A DNA stretch of 64,000 nt from positions 38,682,307 to 38,746,306 of the forward strand of contig OZ022576.1 in NCBI GenBank assembly GCA_963669155.1, written 5' to 3'. Source of the stretch: Arbacia lixula (taxonomy: Eukaryota > Echinodermata > Echinoidea > Arbacioida > Arbaciidae). A model generated the notes under the pieces. That model made no database searches and was not told the origin of the DNA. It saw only the letters and a list, made by a program, of their open reading frames with translations. The position numbers were made by a program, and so were the translations under genes. Shown here in pieces: positions 1 to 11,806 of the stretch (its first letter is position 1; every line of letters starts with the position of its first letter).

Positions 1-406
1 CCCGATTCGTGAAAAATTAGACTCGCAAAATATATAGGGCGTATACAGCAATGTATACAAAATAATCCTCGATGTATTAGAGCACAATTCTGTTTGGCAC
101 AAACAGGGATAAAGGAAGGAGGAGGCTCATCAATCCTCAAGACCCCAAAAAAGTATTTCATTATATTATTTTCCCCTTTTGTGTATCAGCTATATACTGT
201 GTATCCTGCGCACTAGATGTCAACATTCAAATCTGAACTTTTCCAATTTATGAAGATCATTATGACGAGAACTCAACATACACGTAGGGTGAAAAACAAG
301 GTGTAAAGCCTAGAACACCAAATAACTGTGTGTCTAATTGTGGGTATGTCAGTTCAGTGAAAGGGGTTTCCCCTTATTTTCTTTTTTCTTTGAGTGTGAC
401 ATTACA
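1..406. other. Non-coding, nothing recognised
   Basis: AT-rich sequence without a supported gene or repeat. Confidence 0.5.
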
Positions 407-857
407 GACAGGGTAGCCCTTTTGCAGGTCAAAAAATAGAATTTGTGAAGAAAATCCTGTTTAAGAGCTTCCTTCACAATATTAGAGCTGGAAGCTGACT
501 TTGAGCAGAATTACATTGATCTCAAGATTTTGAGTAGGTTTTGGAAGGGGTCGTTTAAAAATGTCATGGTTCACGTAGCCTAGAGACAGAGACCGCAATC
601 AGCACACATCACATCAGTGATTGTCCGCGGTAATGAAAGCAGTGCATGCTATGCATCCCCCTGTGCCGCTGACCATTGCAATACGGAATATGAATGTAGA
701 CTATGGTCGCTACACTTCTAACTTAAAACAAAGATAGTTTTCCTGGCAATGTTTGTGAAGCTATAAAAGTGAAAATTCATACATGTTATTCGTAGGTTGT
801 ACTGCCTATATCCATGCCGAGTTTCATGACTTTTGTAAAAGGGCTAGTCCGTCTTCA
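407..857 (+). mobile_element. MITE family A, copy 1
   Basis: A ~450-bp element beginning GACAGGGTAGCCC and ending in the inverted form (AAAAGGGCTAGTCCGTC). Internal landmarks shared by all copies: a GAAAATGGAAGAAAATAC-type stretch near the start, CTATGGTCGCTACA in the middle, and AGTTTCATGACTTTTG near the end. No coding capacity. Full or partial copies also occur near 4.15, 7.29, 15.9, 20.0, 21.7, 27.3-27.8, 50.3 and 59.3 kb. Confidence 0.75.
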
Positions 858-2134
858 ATGACATGCTATTGTTAGACAAATAAGTATGGTGTAGGATGCC
901 TCCTCATACATCATATCAACCTCTTTATTAAGAAAATCCTATTGAAATATCGCGGGATCCATCGGGCCCAATTTTCAGATAAACCAGTCAAATATATTTT
1001 GCACCTTTTTCTTTGAAGGAGTTGTGAGGAGAGTGCTATTTGCTAGGTTGGTGATGAAAAATAGGTTTATCGTGAATTACTGCGTGGACGAGAGAAGCAA
1101 ATGGAGAGGAAATTGCATGATCTATTTTTGCACACATCAGGGAATGACGTCTGCATATTGAAAGATGTTTATTCATTTCAAATGTGTTAGTCTTGTGATT
1201 GTGGAGATGACAGATAACATGCTGAATTTGTGAAAGGTATGTTGAAGGTTGAGAAGCGGTATTAATGTATTTGGTTTGGTTTACTGTTTGGGAGAGAACT
1301 GTACTTGACCATCAGAGCCTGTTATGATCAATTTGAAATTTGAATGTGTATTGATAAATGCTTTGCCTACATTTCATACCCCCAACAAACATACAAATGG
1401 GGGAGTTGTTCTTATGTTTAAAGATATAGACATCCTTGCAGAAATACATGTACAACACCAAAGAAAGCATTATTACTTACTGGTCATTTTCTCTTTTTTT
1501 TTTCTTCAGAAATTTGAAATATTGCAATTTTACTGTTTCAATACAAGTGACAAGAACAATACAGCATTTTTTGCATCTATATATCTTCATTGAATGAAAA
1601 TGCTGTTAACATACACAAAGAGATCATATGTAGCATATGAATTAAAGTCAAACAGAAAAAAACATTATCAAAACAATAATTTGAGCATGTCTGAATTTTG
1701 AAATGTGATTGCAGGACAAGAAAGAAACCTTAGACCATCCATCCGCATCTATTTGGGCATTCATAGAAATCATTCATACAATTAATTGATTACAAGTCAT
1801 CCTAAATCTCCTGCTGTAAGGATTCCTTTCCTTTAAATCATTCTGCCTTTTCTTTTATATGTCTAGTTAAACTGAAATGAGCAGTTTCGAAACATGGCAG
1901 AAAACGAAAGAAACAAAGAAGGGAAATCACAAAATGCCAAGGATGTGCAGAGATTTCAATAACTCCAATTTGGAATCAACCAATGCGCATGTTGCACATG
2001 TAAATGCATCAATAACATGATTGAGCCTAGCCATTTCCATCAGACACCAGAACAAAAAATAGAGGAAAGTTCTGCAAATTGTATCACACTGAGTAGTATA
2101 TCAAGTCATTTACCCCTGTCATTTCAAATACACA
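858..2134. other. Non-coding, nothing recognised
   Basis: No supported gene. The short ORF at 1324-1593 shows no domain or conserved pattern. Confidence 0.5.
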
Positions 2135-2354
2135 ACAGCTCAAAGGAATTGGCATAGGGAAAGGGAAAACAAAGGGAAGAAAGGGAAGGACCCATAAAAC
2201 CGCGGTATATTTTGTCCAGTTCAGCATGAAACACGATGCTTTAGCCTAAAAAGCATCCTGTTTCATGCTTAACTGGACAAAATATACCGCAGTTTATAAC
2301 TGTAGGTTCTTCCCTTTCCCTTTCCCTTTCCCTATGCCAATTCTTTTGAGCTGT
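2135..2354. mobile_element. Foldback MITE family C, copy 1
   Basis: A near-perfect ~220-bp palindrome whose two ends read ACAGCTCAAAGGAATTGGCA and its complement. Each arm contains a (GGGAAA)n run and CCGCGGTATATTTTGTCC. It would fold into one long hairpin. Related copies lie at 57923-58144 and, as one arm only, at 54530-54634. Confidence 0.85.
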
Positions 2355-4144
2355 AGTGTACATGTCACATGCTCAGCTCTCAATAAGCACATGACCACTC
2401 CCTGTTCAATCTTTACAATGTTCACACTCTTCAACATTCCTAAATTTGGCAGAAGGAGGGGGGGGGGGGGGCAGATACAAGGAAAAGGTATTCAGTTCAG
2501 TAAATTAAATGTGACAGGCTCAAACCAGAGTCATTTACAGTCGAAAATAGCCCCGGTTCCCATGACATTTCCTTTTCCTCCTGTATCATTGTTCGGCAGC
2601 AGCCACATGGAGGGGAGGGGGGGGGGGCAGCATATGCCCTAGTGAGGGTACACTGGGACGGGTGCCTCTATCTGGAGGAAATTCAATGGCTTCGGGGGTT
2701 GAAGAGTTGTTCACAGTTTGAGATTAGCAAGAACAGGTTGCCCTTGGATTCTTGAGTGGAGTGCACAGCACGAAATGTAGCAAAGGAAATCCGAAGGCCC
2801 CTTGGTACATGTATGTAATCAAATTCGTGCAGCTGATTATCTTAAGCTATATACTGTATTACAAGATTAATGTGCCTTGCATTTAGCTAAATACTAACTC
2901 AAACACTATACGAAATCTGTCTCGGATACAATTGCAATAAACTGGGAATTTGTTTTATGTGGTTTATACAAACAGCAGGAAGGTTTCAGTCAGTGATACA
3001 AGAAGAAGAGGAAGTAGAAAAGGCAGAAGAAAAATAATGATAAGAAGAAAAAGAGCATGAAAAAGTAAAAAGATGAAGAGGAAAATTGAACGTAGGGGAT
3101 GAAAATGATGAAATAAACAATAAGAAATGCAGATCAAGCAATAAGGGGAAGTAGAAAAGTCTAAGATGATGAAAATTATGAAGAAAAACAAATCTAGAAG
3201 AAGAAGAAGAAGAAATATGAGGAGGAATGGGAGGAAAAGTAAAAGTAGAGAAGGATGACAGTGGCACATAGTTAGTGTAGAAAATAATAATTCATAGAGA
3301 AAATGTGGTTTTGAAAAGAAGAACAGATAAAGGAATCAAAGCATGCATCTTATGGAGCTACATGATGCTCAAAACAAGGTCTCTTGAACATTAATCACAT
3401 CATAAAGTAATGGCCTTCCTATTCCCTGGTGAGTGGTTAGTAATCAGAGAATGCACAAAGTCGCTTTAGATGGATGAAACTGAATCAGATTGAATCTGGG
3501 CTTGAGTCATCAGGAAATTTGAGTGAACTTGGCTCGATATCCTGAGAGATTGTCGTTTCAGCTGCTCATAGTAAAAATAAAACATACACGCATCTCAACC
3601 ATCACACAGACACGCACTAGAGTAAACCGTGCCTACACAAATGCACACGTGTAGATGACACGGGCATGTGGACACTTGTTATAGTCCAAGATGTAATAAT
3701 GACTTAAAGTGAGCTGAATAACAATGACCTATTGTCTTAGACATGTGAGGACCTAATTAAGAAACAGAGAGTCACTGTTCAATATTTTTCCGTGCATGTT
3801 TTCCTCATCACAGATACATTTTTGAGACAGCGTTTGATATCGCAAAATTGTATTAATTATATTCAAGAGAAACCTCCGCATACCTACTCACTGTGAGTCA
3901 ATAAAAAGAAAGAAACAAGATGATACATACAAATCACAGGTAAAATCAAACCGGGCCACAGCAATGACGGAGTTAATTAATGAGATCATGTGAGCATTGT
4001 GTGGACTGTGTTGTGGTTGCAAACTATTAAACTGATTGGGGCACCCTTCTGAAAATGAAGTGGAGTCCTCACTCCACTAGTCCAATCACGATATAATGCA
4101 CACCTGTTGGGGGGTACATATTGCGTGAATCATGTATATATTTG
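2355..4144. other. Non-coding with poly(G) and purine tract
   Basis: Holds a G14 run at 2458-2471, a shorter G run near 2618, and a purine-rich (GAA/GAG) tract at about 2995-3265 that creates spurious low-complexity minus-strand ORFs. No gene is supported. Confidence 0.5.
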
Positions 4145-5000
4145 GACAAGGTGACATTGCCCTTTCAAGACCGGGTAGACAGGGATATCAGCAGTATACC
4201 CTAACGAGGTGACATTGCTCTTTCAAGATGGTAGACATGTACAGGGATCAGCAGTATACCCTAACGATAACGTGTATGGAATCTCACAGTCATAGCTTCA
4301 CGACACCACTTGCCTATCTGTATCTTGAGGTGCGTCTTCATTAGCCCGATGTAGCGAAATAGCTAGCTAGTTCTGATTGGGATAGCCTAGCCAGATCACA
4401 AAATAGCTAGCTTTTTGCGTCTTCATTTGCCAGATCAGGCGAAATAGCTAAAGCTACATGTATTTGGTATTTAGAAAATTTCCCAAGAAATCTTGGGCTA
4501 GATATAGCTAGCTCGGAGCGTCTTCATTAGCCTGAAAATTTCTCGATCCCGGCATGCATCAGCGCTCACGAGGCATTGTTTACATTAGGTTTTTATACGT
4601 GTGTGAATGCGAGCTGCACATCTGAAGCCATGCGGTCATGGCCTATTCCTGTCATACACTGCATATGTGCGAAGATCGGGATGATTTAAGCATCCCAAGT
4701 TTTGAGCTTAAGTCTCCCGAGTTTTAGCTAATGAAGGCGCGATTATAACTTCAGGCTAGTTCCCTGGATCAGCAAACTAGCTTGCTATTTCGTCTGATCG
4801 GGCTAATGAAGACGCACTTATTGTGTGGTGCAAAAAGCTGTGATGTGCACTATTGCCTAGTGCCGTTTCGAGGCTGCAGCAACTAGCAATCATTATGATT
4901 CTGCTCAAAGTCTGCTCCAGTTCTTTTATTGGGAGGGAAGTTCATACTCGGTATTTTCTTCCATTTGCCATGGTTTTTACCAATTTTCTTTTTCTTTCAG
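4145..5000 (-). mobile_element. MITE family A copy, interrupted
   Basis: Family A landmarks in reverse orientation flank another element: 4145-4330 (ACCCTAACGATAACGTGTATGG, CACAGTCATAGCTTC side) and about 4835-5000 (GATTCTGCTCAAAGTC, TATTTTCTTCCATTTGCCATGG side). The outer end carries an internal ~60-bp tandem duplication (about 4148-4266). The 4331-4816 element is inserted in it. Confidence 0.6.
4331..4816. mobile_element. TIR element D (TGCGTCTTCATTAGCCCGAT)
   Basis: A ~486-bp non-coding element whose first and last ~40 bp are inverted copies (TGCGTCTTCATTAGCCCGAT, then a GAAATAGC/AGCTAG-rich part). Two further partial copies of the end motif lie inside (about 4415 and 4518). No clear target duplication was seen. 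Confidence 0.75.
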
Positions 5001-5188
5001 TGTTGGGGTTGTGAACTATTAGTCTGATTGGGGTCCTCAGCTGAAGATAAATTTAGTACACAGTCACATCATGACGTAAGGCACACCTGTTGAGCAGCAC
5101 ATAGTACACTCATTTCCATAAAACCCAAAGCAATGTATTCACAGACATAACCATGCACTTGTGGGCTAGTGTGTGTACACATTCATTA

Positions 5189-5358
5189 CCAGGGCCATAT
5201 CGGTTTTTCAATTAACGCTATTGTAACTTACCATCAATGATACATGTAACTACCATAGCAAAGGCTAATAAGCTCTCACTATTGCACCTGTTGCCATGGT
5301 AGTTACCATTGATGGTAAGTTACAATAATTGAAGAGCTTTATGCAACGTGGCCCGGGA
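5189..5358. mobile_element. Foldback MITE family G, copy 1
   Basis: Imperfect palindrome with ends CCAGGGCCATAT and its complement, and arms containing TTGTAACTTACCATC and AACTACCATGG. A second copy is at 39831-39987. Confidence 0.7.
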
Positions 5359-6039
5359 CCTTCAAAACCTTTGCTTTACAAGCAAATTGACATGGTTTTG
5401 AGAGCACCGGCCAGGACCCTGTTGGATATAAGGAAAGCAAGCAGAGAGAGGAAGAGAGACACAAAAAACAAACACACACACACACATAGTGAGAAAGAGG
5501 GGGAGATAGAGACAGAGACAGACAGAAAGACAGACAGACAGAGACAGAGAAAGAGAAAAAAAAAGAGTGAAAAAGACAGATAGAGACAGAGAGACAGAGA
5601 CAGAGAAAGAGAAAAATAGAGTGAAAAAGACAGATAGAGACAGACAAACAGAGACAGGGAAGAGACAGAGACAGAAAGAGACAGAAAGAGATGGAGAGAG
5701 AAGGAACAGGGTTGGCTAAAAGCTATGCTTGTCCCCCCCTTCCTAGTCTCTCTACATTTCTTTTTCTTTCTCTGTCTGTATTCCTCTTCTCTTCCCCTAC
5801 CCCATTCAACCTTCAATAACAAAAAAGAGGGGGAGAATGAATAATATTACACACTGAGGAAAACAAATCCAAATGATTCCACAAGATATCAGTCAGATTT
5901 AACTTTTCAGTTGTTTCAATCAGTATAAGAATGCCAAAGTTCTGCTCTCCCTCAAAGCTGGCTGAGTGCCTGAGACAAAACGGTAGATCAGGGAAGACTC
6001 CCTGCACAAGCCTCACCATGTGACAAGCCTAACTCTGAT
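5359..6039. repeat. Purine-rich (GACAGA)n tract and flanks
   Basis: From about 5455 to 5700 the plus strand is almost pure GA/GACAGA with a short (CA)n run, giving spurious Arg/Lys/Glu- or Ser/Leu-rich ORFs on both strands. No gene is supported. Confidence 0.7.
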
Positions 6040-6576
6040 GGGCGCCCGCCGCATTTGCATAAAAACGCATGCGTAATACAACAGAGTGCGATGCTTGTAG
6101 CTGGATAAGGGGGGGGGGGTTGTAACGAGCTAACGAGGACGAGAAGCAGCCGAGCCCCAATCAGAGAGCGGGGCAGGAAACTTTCAGGAATGATTTCGAG
6201 TCATCGCCAAGCCCTCTCTTTCTCTACTTCAGGTTTGGGGGTATATGCCAATACCACGAGCAGTCTGTCTCTCGCCCTCTCTCGCACTCGCACCCTTGGC
6301 AAGGTTCCTACGCACGAATCACAGTTGCCTGGATCTTTTTTTTTTGCGGTCTTAACGCCGGTGATCTCGGCTCAGTCTGCCCACGGTGCGGGTTCCAAGT
6401 TCTCTCCTCCCCATGGTTGTTGGAGCTTAAAGTATATTATCCTGTATTTTGTGTGTGAACTAAACAGTGTGTTGAGCGCTACCATGGCGTATGCTCCCTA
6501 GACATTGCTCTCGGAGAAAACATATCTTGTGGATCAAACATTACACTGAGAACAGATATACGCCATCCAGTTAAAG
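6040..6576 (+). promoter_or_regulatory. Candidate promoter and non-coding first exon with donor
   Basis: A GC-richer island in AT-rich surroundings. It carries the POU octamer ATTTGCAT overlapping a TATA-like CATAAAA (about 6051-6065), a CCAAT box (about 6156) next to a GC-rich AGCGGGGCAGG, and about 400 bp without a long conserved reading frame, ending in AAAG|GTGAGTTG at 6576/6577, a strong splice donor. It fits a transcription start plus non-coding first exon on the plus strand. The LRR receptor gene, about 23.6 kb downstream and on the same strand with an orphan acceptor, is the obvious partner, but the link is inference; it could belong to another transcript. Confidence 0.4.
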
Positions 6577-7285
6577 GTGAGTTGCTATCATGACATCAAT
6601 TATACGATAATAACATTTGCCTCTTTCACTGTCACTCATAACTCTTAAAATAACCTCCTCTGATGTTTTAGAATCTGAATTTCCCTTTCCCTTTATAATT
6701 CTCAGCAGGGTTTCACAAGTGTGTGTTTAATCTTAAGATTGTTTGCAAGCAGGACTTGGGCTGATATTGTTAATTAAGTTTTTGTCATGAACTATGACCT
6801 TGGTTTGTCATTTTCTGAGCATTGCGCATGAATCACCTACATGTAAGCACATGGGCACTGTCAGAGACATCTATACCCGCAGAGAAGAGCGGGTTCAGAT
6901 GGAGCTAGATTAAAAATTGCATTTACTGTTTAACCTGTTGCTCAAGGTAACCAAAGGGGTGTGGTTTAATTATGCCCCATAAGGTATTTAAAGTTTATTG
7001 ATAGTCTTTTGCCTATTGTACATACAACTGCTCAAATTAAACCATTGAACAAATTTGTAAATAAAAGAACTAGCTGGTTACTCATGCTACCAATGTGTCT
7101 CGCATCTTGGATCATTTTTCACCCTTCTCTTTCAAGCATTAGATTTAACAATCATTAGACATAAAAGAGCTAGCTGGTATATTTACCCATGCTACCAATG
7201 TGTCTCGCATCTTGGATTCGTTTTTCACCCTTCTCTTTCAAGCATTAGATTTAACAATCATTAGACTGGCACATATTTTGTCTGA
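6577..7285. repeat. Non-coding with a ~102-bp tandem duplication
   Basis: Two nearly identical copies (about 7062-7161 and 7164-7265) share ATGCTACCAATGTGTCTCGC and TTCAAGCATTAGATTTAACA. The rest shows nothing recognisable. Confidence 0.75.
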
Positions 7286-7737
7286 AAGTGAGGGTAGCCA
7301 TTTTGCAGGTTATTTTTTTTGCATAAAAGCAACAGAAAATGGATGAAAATACAGGATAAGAACTTTCCTCCAAATAATACAACTGGAAACTGGCTTAAAG
7401 CAGAATTATAGCAATCAGTAGATTTCGAGGTTTAGGCTGGATCATCCAAAACCTCATGGTTCTAGTGGTCTATACAGACCGGAGTTCACTGTCCACAATG
7501 CAAGCATAAAATACAAGAAATGTCCGCTGCCCGGTGCATCGTGCACTGACAGGGACAATACGATTACGAATATTGACTATGGTCGCTACATTTTAAACAA
7601 TAATAGTTTTTCACTTTTCTTGAAAAAGTTGTCAAGCTATGACTGACATTTCATACACATTATCGTTTAAGTGTACTGCCGATTCCTGCCAAGTTTCATG
7701 ACTTTTGCAAATGGGCTACCCTGTCTTAAAAGGGTCC
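7286..7737 (+). mobile_element. MITE family A copy 2
   Basis: Begins GAGGGTAGCCATTTTGCAGG and ends GGGCTACCCTGTC, with the same internal landmarks as the copy at 407. Diverged but full length. Confidence 0.75.
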
Positions 7738-9860
7738 TGCCAATATCATTGACACCTTTTGAAATGAACATTAGAGAACACTTTCTTCAAATGAAATTTT
7801 TTTTATAAAAATACATTCCCCACATTGGGCCAATCCATCATCTAAGTGTTTTAAAGCACTTTCCTTTTGATCTACACAGTATACCAACAAAGAGAATATC
7901 ATATCCCATGTGTATAAACCGCCCTCTGTCTCAGCCTGTGTATGCAAACCACTTTGGGGGCCCAAAATAAATATAACGCTTAGCTCTGTTTGGCTTTCAG
8001 GAATACGCAAAGGAAGTGTTTAATTTCAGCTCCGGTTTCTTTAATGACAAGAGATGTTCGCGCACACAGAGACGGCTCTGTGAGAGCTATCCTTCCCAGG
8101 AGCGGAGCGTTACCAAATTATCCCACCGGGGGGGAAAGCATTTTGAAAGGTGGGATTTGAGATTTGGGGTTCCCAGAAACAGTGGTGACACCTGTTTAAT
8201 CTTCTCCTGAGGTAAGAGAAGGGGAGGGGTGGGATGGGGAGAGGGGGGTATTTTTCCCCCCTCCTACCCCCTTCACCCGTACCCACACCCCCCTGAGCCC
8301 TTGGAGTTAAGTTGTGATGGGATTACTCCCTGGATTAGGTTATTAGCTAGATCCTGCCATGGCTTGAGATTCAGCGATCCAGACAGATCAAGAAGGACAC
8401 CAAATACATATCATTCCTTTCTGTAATCATGAAAAACATCTGAAAAATAAGCAACACATATGAAACCATATTGATTCGATCTTATCTAATTATGAAGCCG
8501 GGATTTAAAATGGCTATATAAATGGCTTCTTTTCCAAGCAAACACAACAGTATTATCTAAAAATCTGTCAACCATTTTACAGAATTTTGCATGGCTGTGT
8601 GCGGTATATATTCCTGATGATTAAATGGAAATTGATTATGAAGGAAGAGCATTTGAGGAGTCTTAAGACCAATTACAATGTTTCTTAAAACAGTACTACT
8701 GAAACAGTACACCAAAATATTATGAATGCCTTCCAGTCACCTTGAGTCTGACGTGACTTGCCTGATGACTGTTTTACACAGCTATCAACTAATATTGAAA
8801 ATAAACTGCGATGCAAAAACATCACATACTGGTATGTGTGTAAACCTGGATTATCCATATTTGCTAAATGTGTGAATGATGTAATCCAAAGAAATTTGAA
8901 TATATATGTCAGACATTTTCAAATACTATTTTAACCTTTTTTGACAAATTTGTGAAAAATCTTAAAAAGATGAAGTCTTTGTGCTCTACAATGCAAAATA
9001 AATTGCAAGCTGTTTTCTATCCATAGCTACTCTGAAATTGTCATGTCATCTGTTCTTCCCAATTCCTTCCAAACTAACTTCCAACCAGTTTGAACAGACA
9101 GACAAGGACATCCATGAAAAATAGGAAATATTCCCAATTACAGAAACATAAGAGTACATAAATATGCATATATGTCAAATGCTCCCAGACCCTTGAACAC
9201 AGCTGCAAAATATATCCTTGATGGGGTCTTATGTAAGAAGCCTAGCTTATTAGTCATGAGCCCACAAGTCTTAATATGTGTGTGTAGGCATATGCCACCT
9301 AAAAGGGTTATGACTGAAAAAAAAATGGCCCCAGACTCATGAAGTTATACCGGAAATGTTACATGAAATCATACTACAAAAAAATGAGTATGTCTATTTT
9401 GTATGTCATGTTACTTTAAATAGCCTAAAACAAGTACTACGCCTGTTCATCACTGTCCGTAATTATTATACTTTGTGTCTAGTCATTAATCAACTTTATT
9501 TCTAAATTGTTATATTTGTTGAATAGCATTCTGATGTGCCTTTGTAACTGTGAAAATAAGTAGGAATGCTAGAGTTCAACAAGTTAATACCAAAAACATT
9601 TGGTTAAAATTTTCCCTATGACTATTTCATATGTTTTACAGCAGCAGACATTGAACACCTGCTAATATTATGCAATGGACACTGTACACTGTTCCCACGA
9701 GAACTCATGGAAAGTCAGTGTACTTTGCTCTAGTAGTTCAACTGTAGAAGCATATATTCAGCAAATATCACTTCAAACTTTGCATTCTTCTGTACTTCCT
9801 TTGGTGGATGATGGCACATATCTGCAAGAATCTTCAGGATTAAAGTGGGCTGATTAACCT
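7738..9860. other. Non-coding, nothing recognised
   Basis: No supported gene. A C/T-rich stretch lies at 8250-8295. Short ORFs lack domains. Confidence 0.45.
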
Positions 9861-10134
9861 GAAGAAGAAGAAGAAGAAGAAGAAGAAGAAGAAGAAGAAG
9901 AAGAAGAAGAAGAAGAAGAAGAAGAAGAAGAAGAAGAAGAAGAAGAAGAAGAAGAAGAAGAAGAAGAAGAAGAAGAAGAAGAAGAAGAAGAAGAAGAAGA
10001 AGAAGAAGAAGAAGAAGAAGAAGAAGAAGAAGAAGAAGAAGAAGAAGAAGAAGAAGAAGAAAAAGAAGAAGAAGAAGAAGAAGAAGAAGAAGAAGAAGAA
10101 GAAGAAGAAGAAGAGGAGGAGGAAGAAGAAGAAG
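9861..10134. repeat. (GAA)n microsatellite, about 91 triplets
   Basis: 274 bp of almost pure GAA with interruptions at about 10060 (AAA) and 10113 (GGA). Homopurine on one strand, so able to form triplex DNA. It produces spurious poly-Leu, poly-Phe and poly-Ser ORFs on the minus strand. Confidence 0.97.
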
Positions 10135-11486
10135 ACATATACAGATAGAAAAGAAAACATTCCTAGCTGCCCACTGCACCAAACTCTCACCCTGTACCCC
10201 GTCCGAGCAAATTACGACGGAAGACGGTGAGTAACTCGTCAGAAACAACCTCTGCTTGTCAGGGGAATCACCCAGACTTGACTTGGGTCTTGATACAGGA
10301 TCCATCATCTCAGACGGCGGCCATCGGGACAGAGGAAAGCATAAATCTAGCACCGTCTCCTTGAGGAAAGCAGATGGGGTGCGGAAGAGTGACTGGCTCT
10401 TGTGTTCAAACATAGGGACTATATTTAACCATAATTAGATTAGCGTTCATCGCAAGATGCACCACGCAGCACATCGCGCGATGGACTTGTTGCTCATCGC
10501 ATGGTCAATAATCGGCTCTGATGTGCATTCAAGAACTGCACCATCTTTGATTTGAAGAAGATAGATAGATAGATAATGATTTATTTGGATTAAAACAAGA
10601 GTGCAAAAATAGACAGACTGTGTGGCTTGCAGGCCGATTTGCGTGTGACTTCACAATTTTTAAAAATTATTTCATACAATGTTATCACACAGGAGTACAA
10701 CTACAACAATACCTAGCAATATCCTGAAGATGATTATTCAATATAACAGCATAATTATGATAATATAATAGTATAATAGTGTTATAATGATCATATTATA
10801 ATGCAATAGTATATTAATAATTGTATTGCAAAATAATAGTTTATAAAGATATAATAATATAACAATAATTGTATAATAGTATAATAATCATAGTACCATA
10901 GGAAGAATGCTCATCATAACCTTGCACAAGAGTTATGGGCTGTTAAAATGAGCAATGACTGCTCGTTATGAAAGGCCTTGGAAGAAGGGTGACTGTATGG
11001 CCGCATGCATGAAACTCACGTCATCATGGTACCTGTTGCCAGCGACAGCAAGCAAGCCTCGCTCCCAGGCTGTCTGGCATTTCTAAACCAAACCATAGAA
11101 TGATCGGGTCTGGCTGCAGTAGACTAATCATTCTCAATTTTTTTTTGTCTCCAGCTTATGAGCAATGTTTGCCGTTCTCAAGAATCTTTAACCGCCTATC
11201 CGCAAAAAAGGCGCAACATCTGCGGTAATTTTGCGGATGCATTACCGAAAGATGCGTATATGAATAGGAATCACTCATATAATGCGGTATTTGCTTCAAC
11301 CTTTTTTGCACTTATGTTGTAGCTATTTCGCGAATTGAGACAGATGGGATCAGCTATGTCCAAAAGTCTGAATGCCAGGCTAGGGACAAATGAGGAACGT
11401 TACACATATTAAGCGAGTCTTATTCCTGTAATGCTATCCACAAAATCCAAAAGGCTATCATTCAACGTCATTCATGATGACCCGTC
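10135..11486. other. Non-coding; a donor-like site and AT-rich stretch
   Basis: 10140-10430 is GC-richer and contains GAAGACG|GTGAGTAA at about 10226, a good donor with no convincing acceptor because (GAA)n precedes it. 10740-10900 is a degenerate ATAATA-rich stretch. No gene is supported. Confidence 0.4.
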
Positions 11487-11806
11487 CCTTTTACAAACAT
11501 CTGCAAACTTCATGAAAGTTTGCACATATTTTAGCATGTATCTTTGGGATACCAACTGTGAAATTTTAAGGTCAGAGATAATATATATCTCCTGTAGAAT
11601 AAATTAAAATCTAACTAGTTTTCACTGAGATTTGACTATTTTCGTGGTACGAAAAAATAAAGCTCGAATATCGAATATAATAACCAAATGTTACGCTTTG
11701 TCGCTTCCAGGGAAAGATTATATAGCCACTCTTTCTCAAATGATGACAAAGTCTGGGGAACTTTCAGAATCAGGTCTGCAAAAGGGATGGGCTACCTTTA
11801 ACTATG
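11487..11806. mobile_element. Possible ~320-bp TIR element
   Basis: The ends CCGTCCCTTTTACAAACATC and the reverse of GCAAAAGGGATGGGCTACC form an imperfect inverted repeat similar to the ends of family A. The interior differs from family A. A similar right end occurs at about 49575-49600. Confidence 0.4.

Noticed and set aside
2265..2642. 125-residue plus-strand ORF
   Set aside because: Begins inside a palindromic MITE and runs through a poly(G) tract.
9730..10413. 227-, 116- and 94-residue minus-strand ORFs rich in Leu, Phe or Ser
   Set aside because: Three frames of one (GAA)n microsatellite; no non-repeat part shows a domain.
10140..10430. Possible exon ending at the GTGAGT donor near 10226
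   Set aside because: No pyrimidine tract or acceptor precedes it because (GAA)n lies directly upstream, and the frame shows no homology I recognise.
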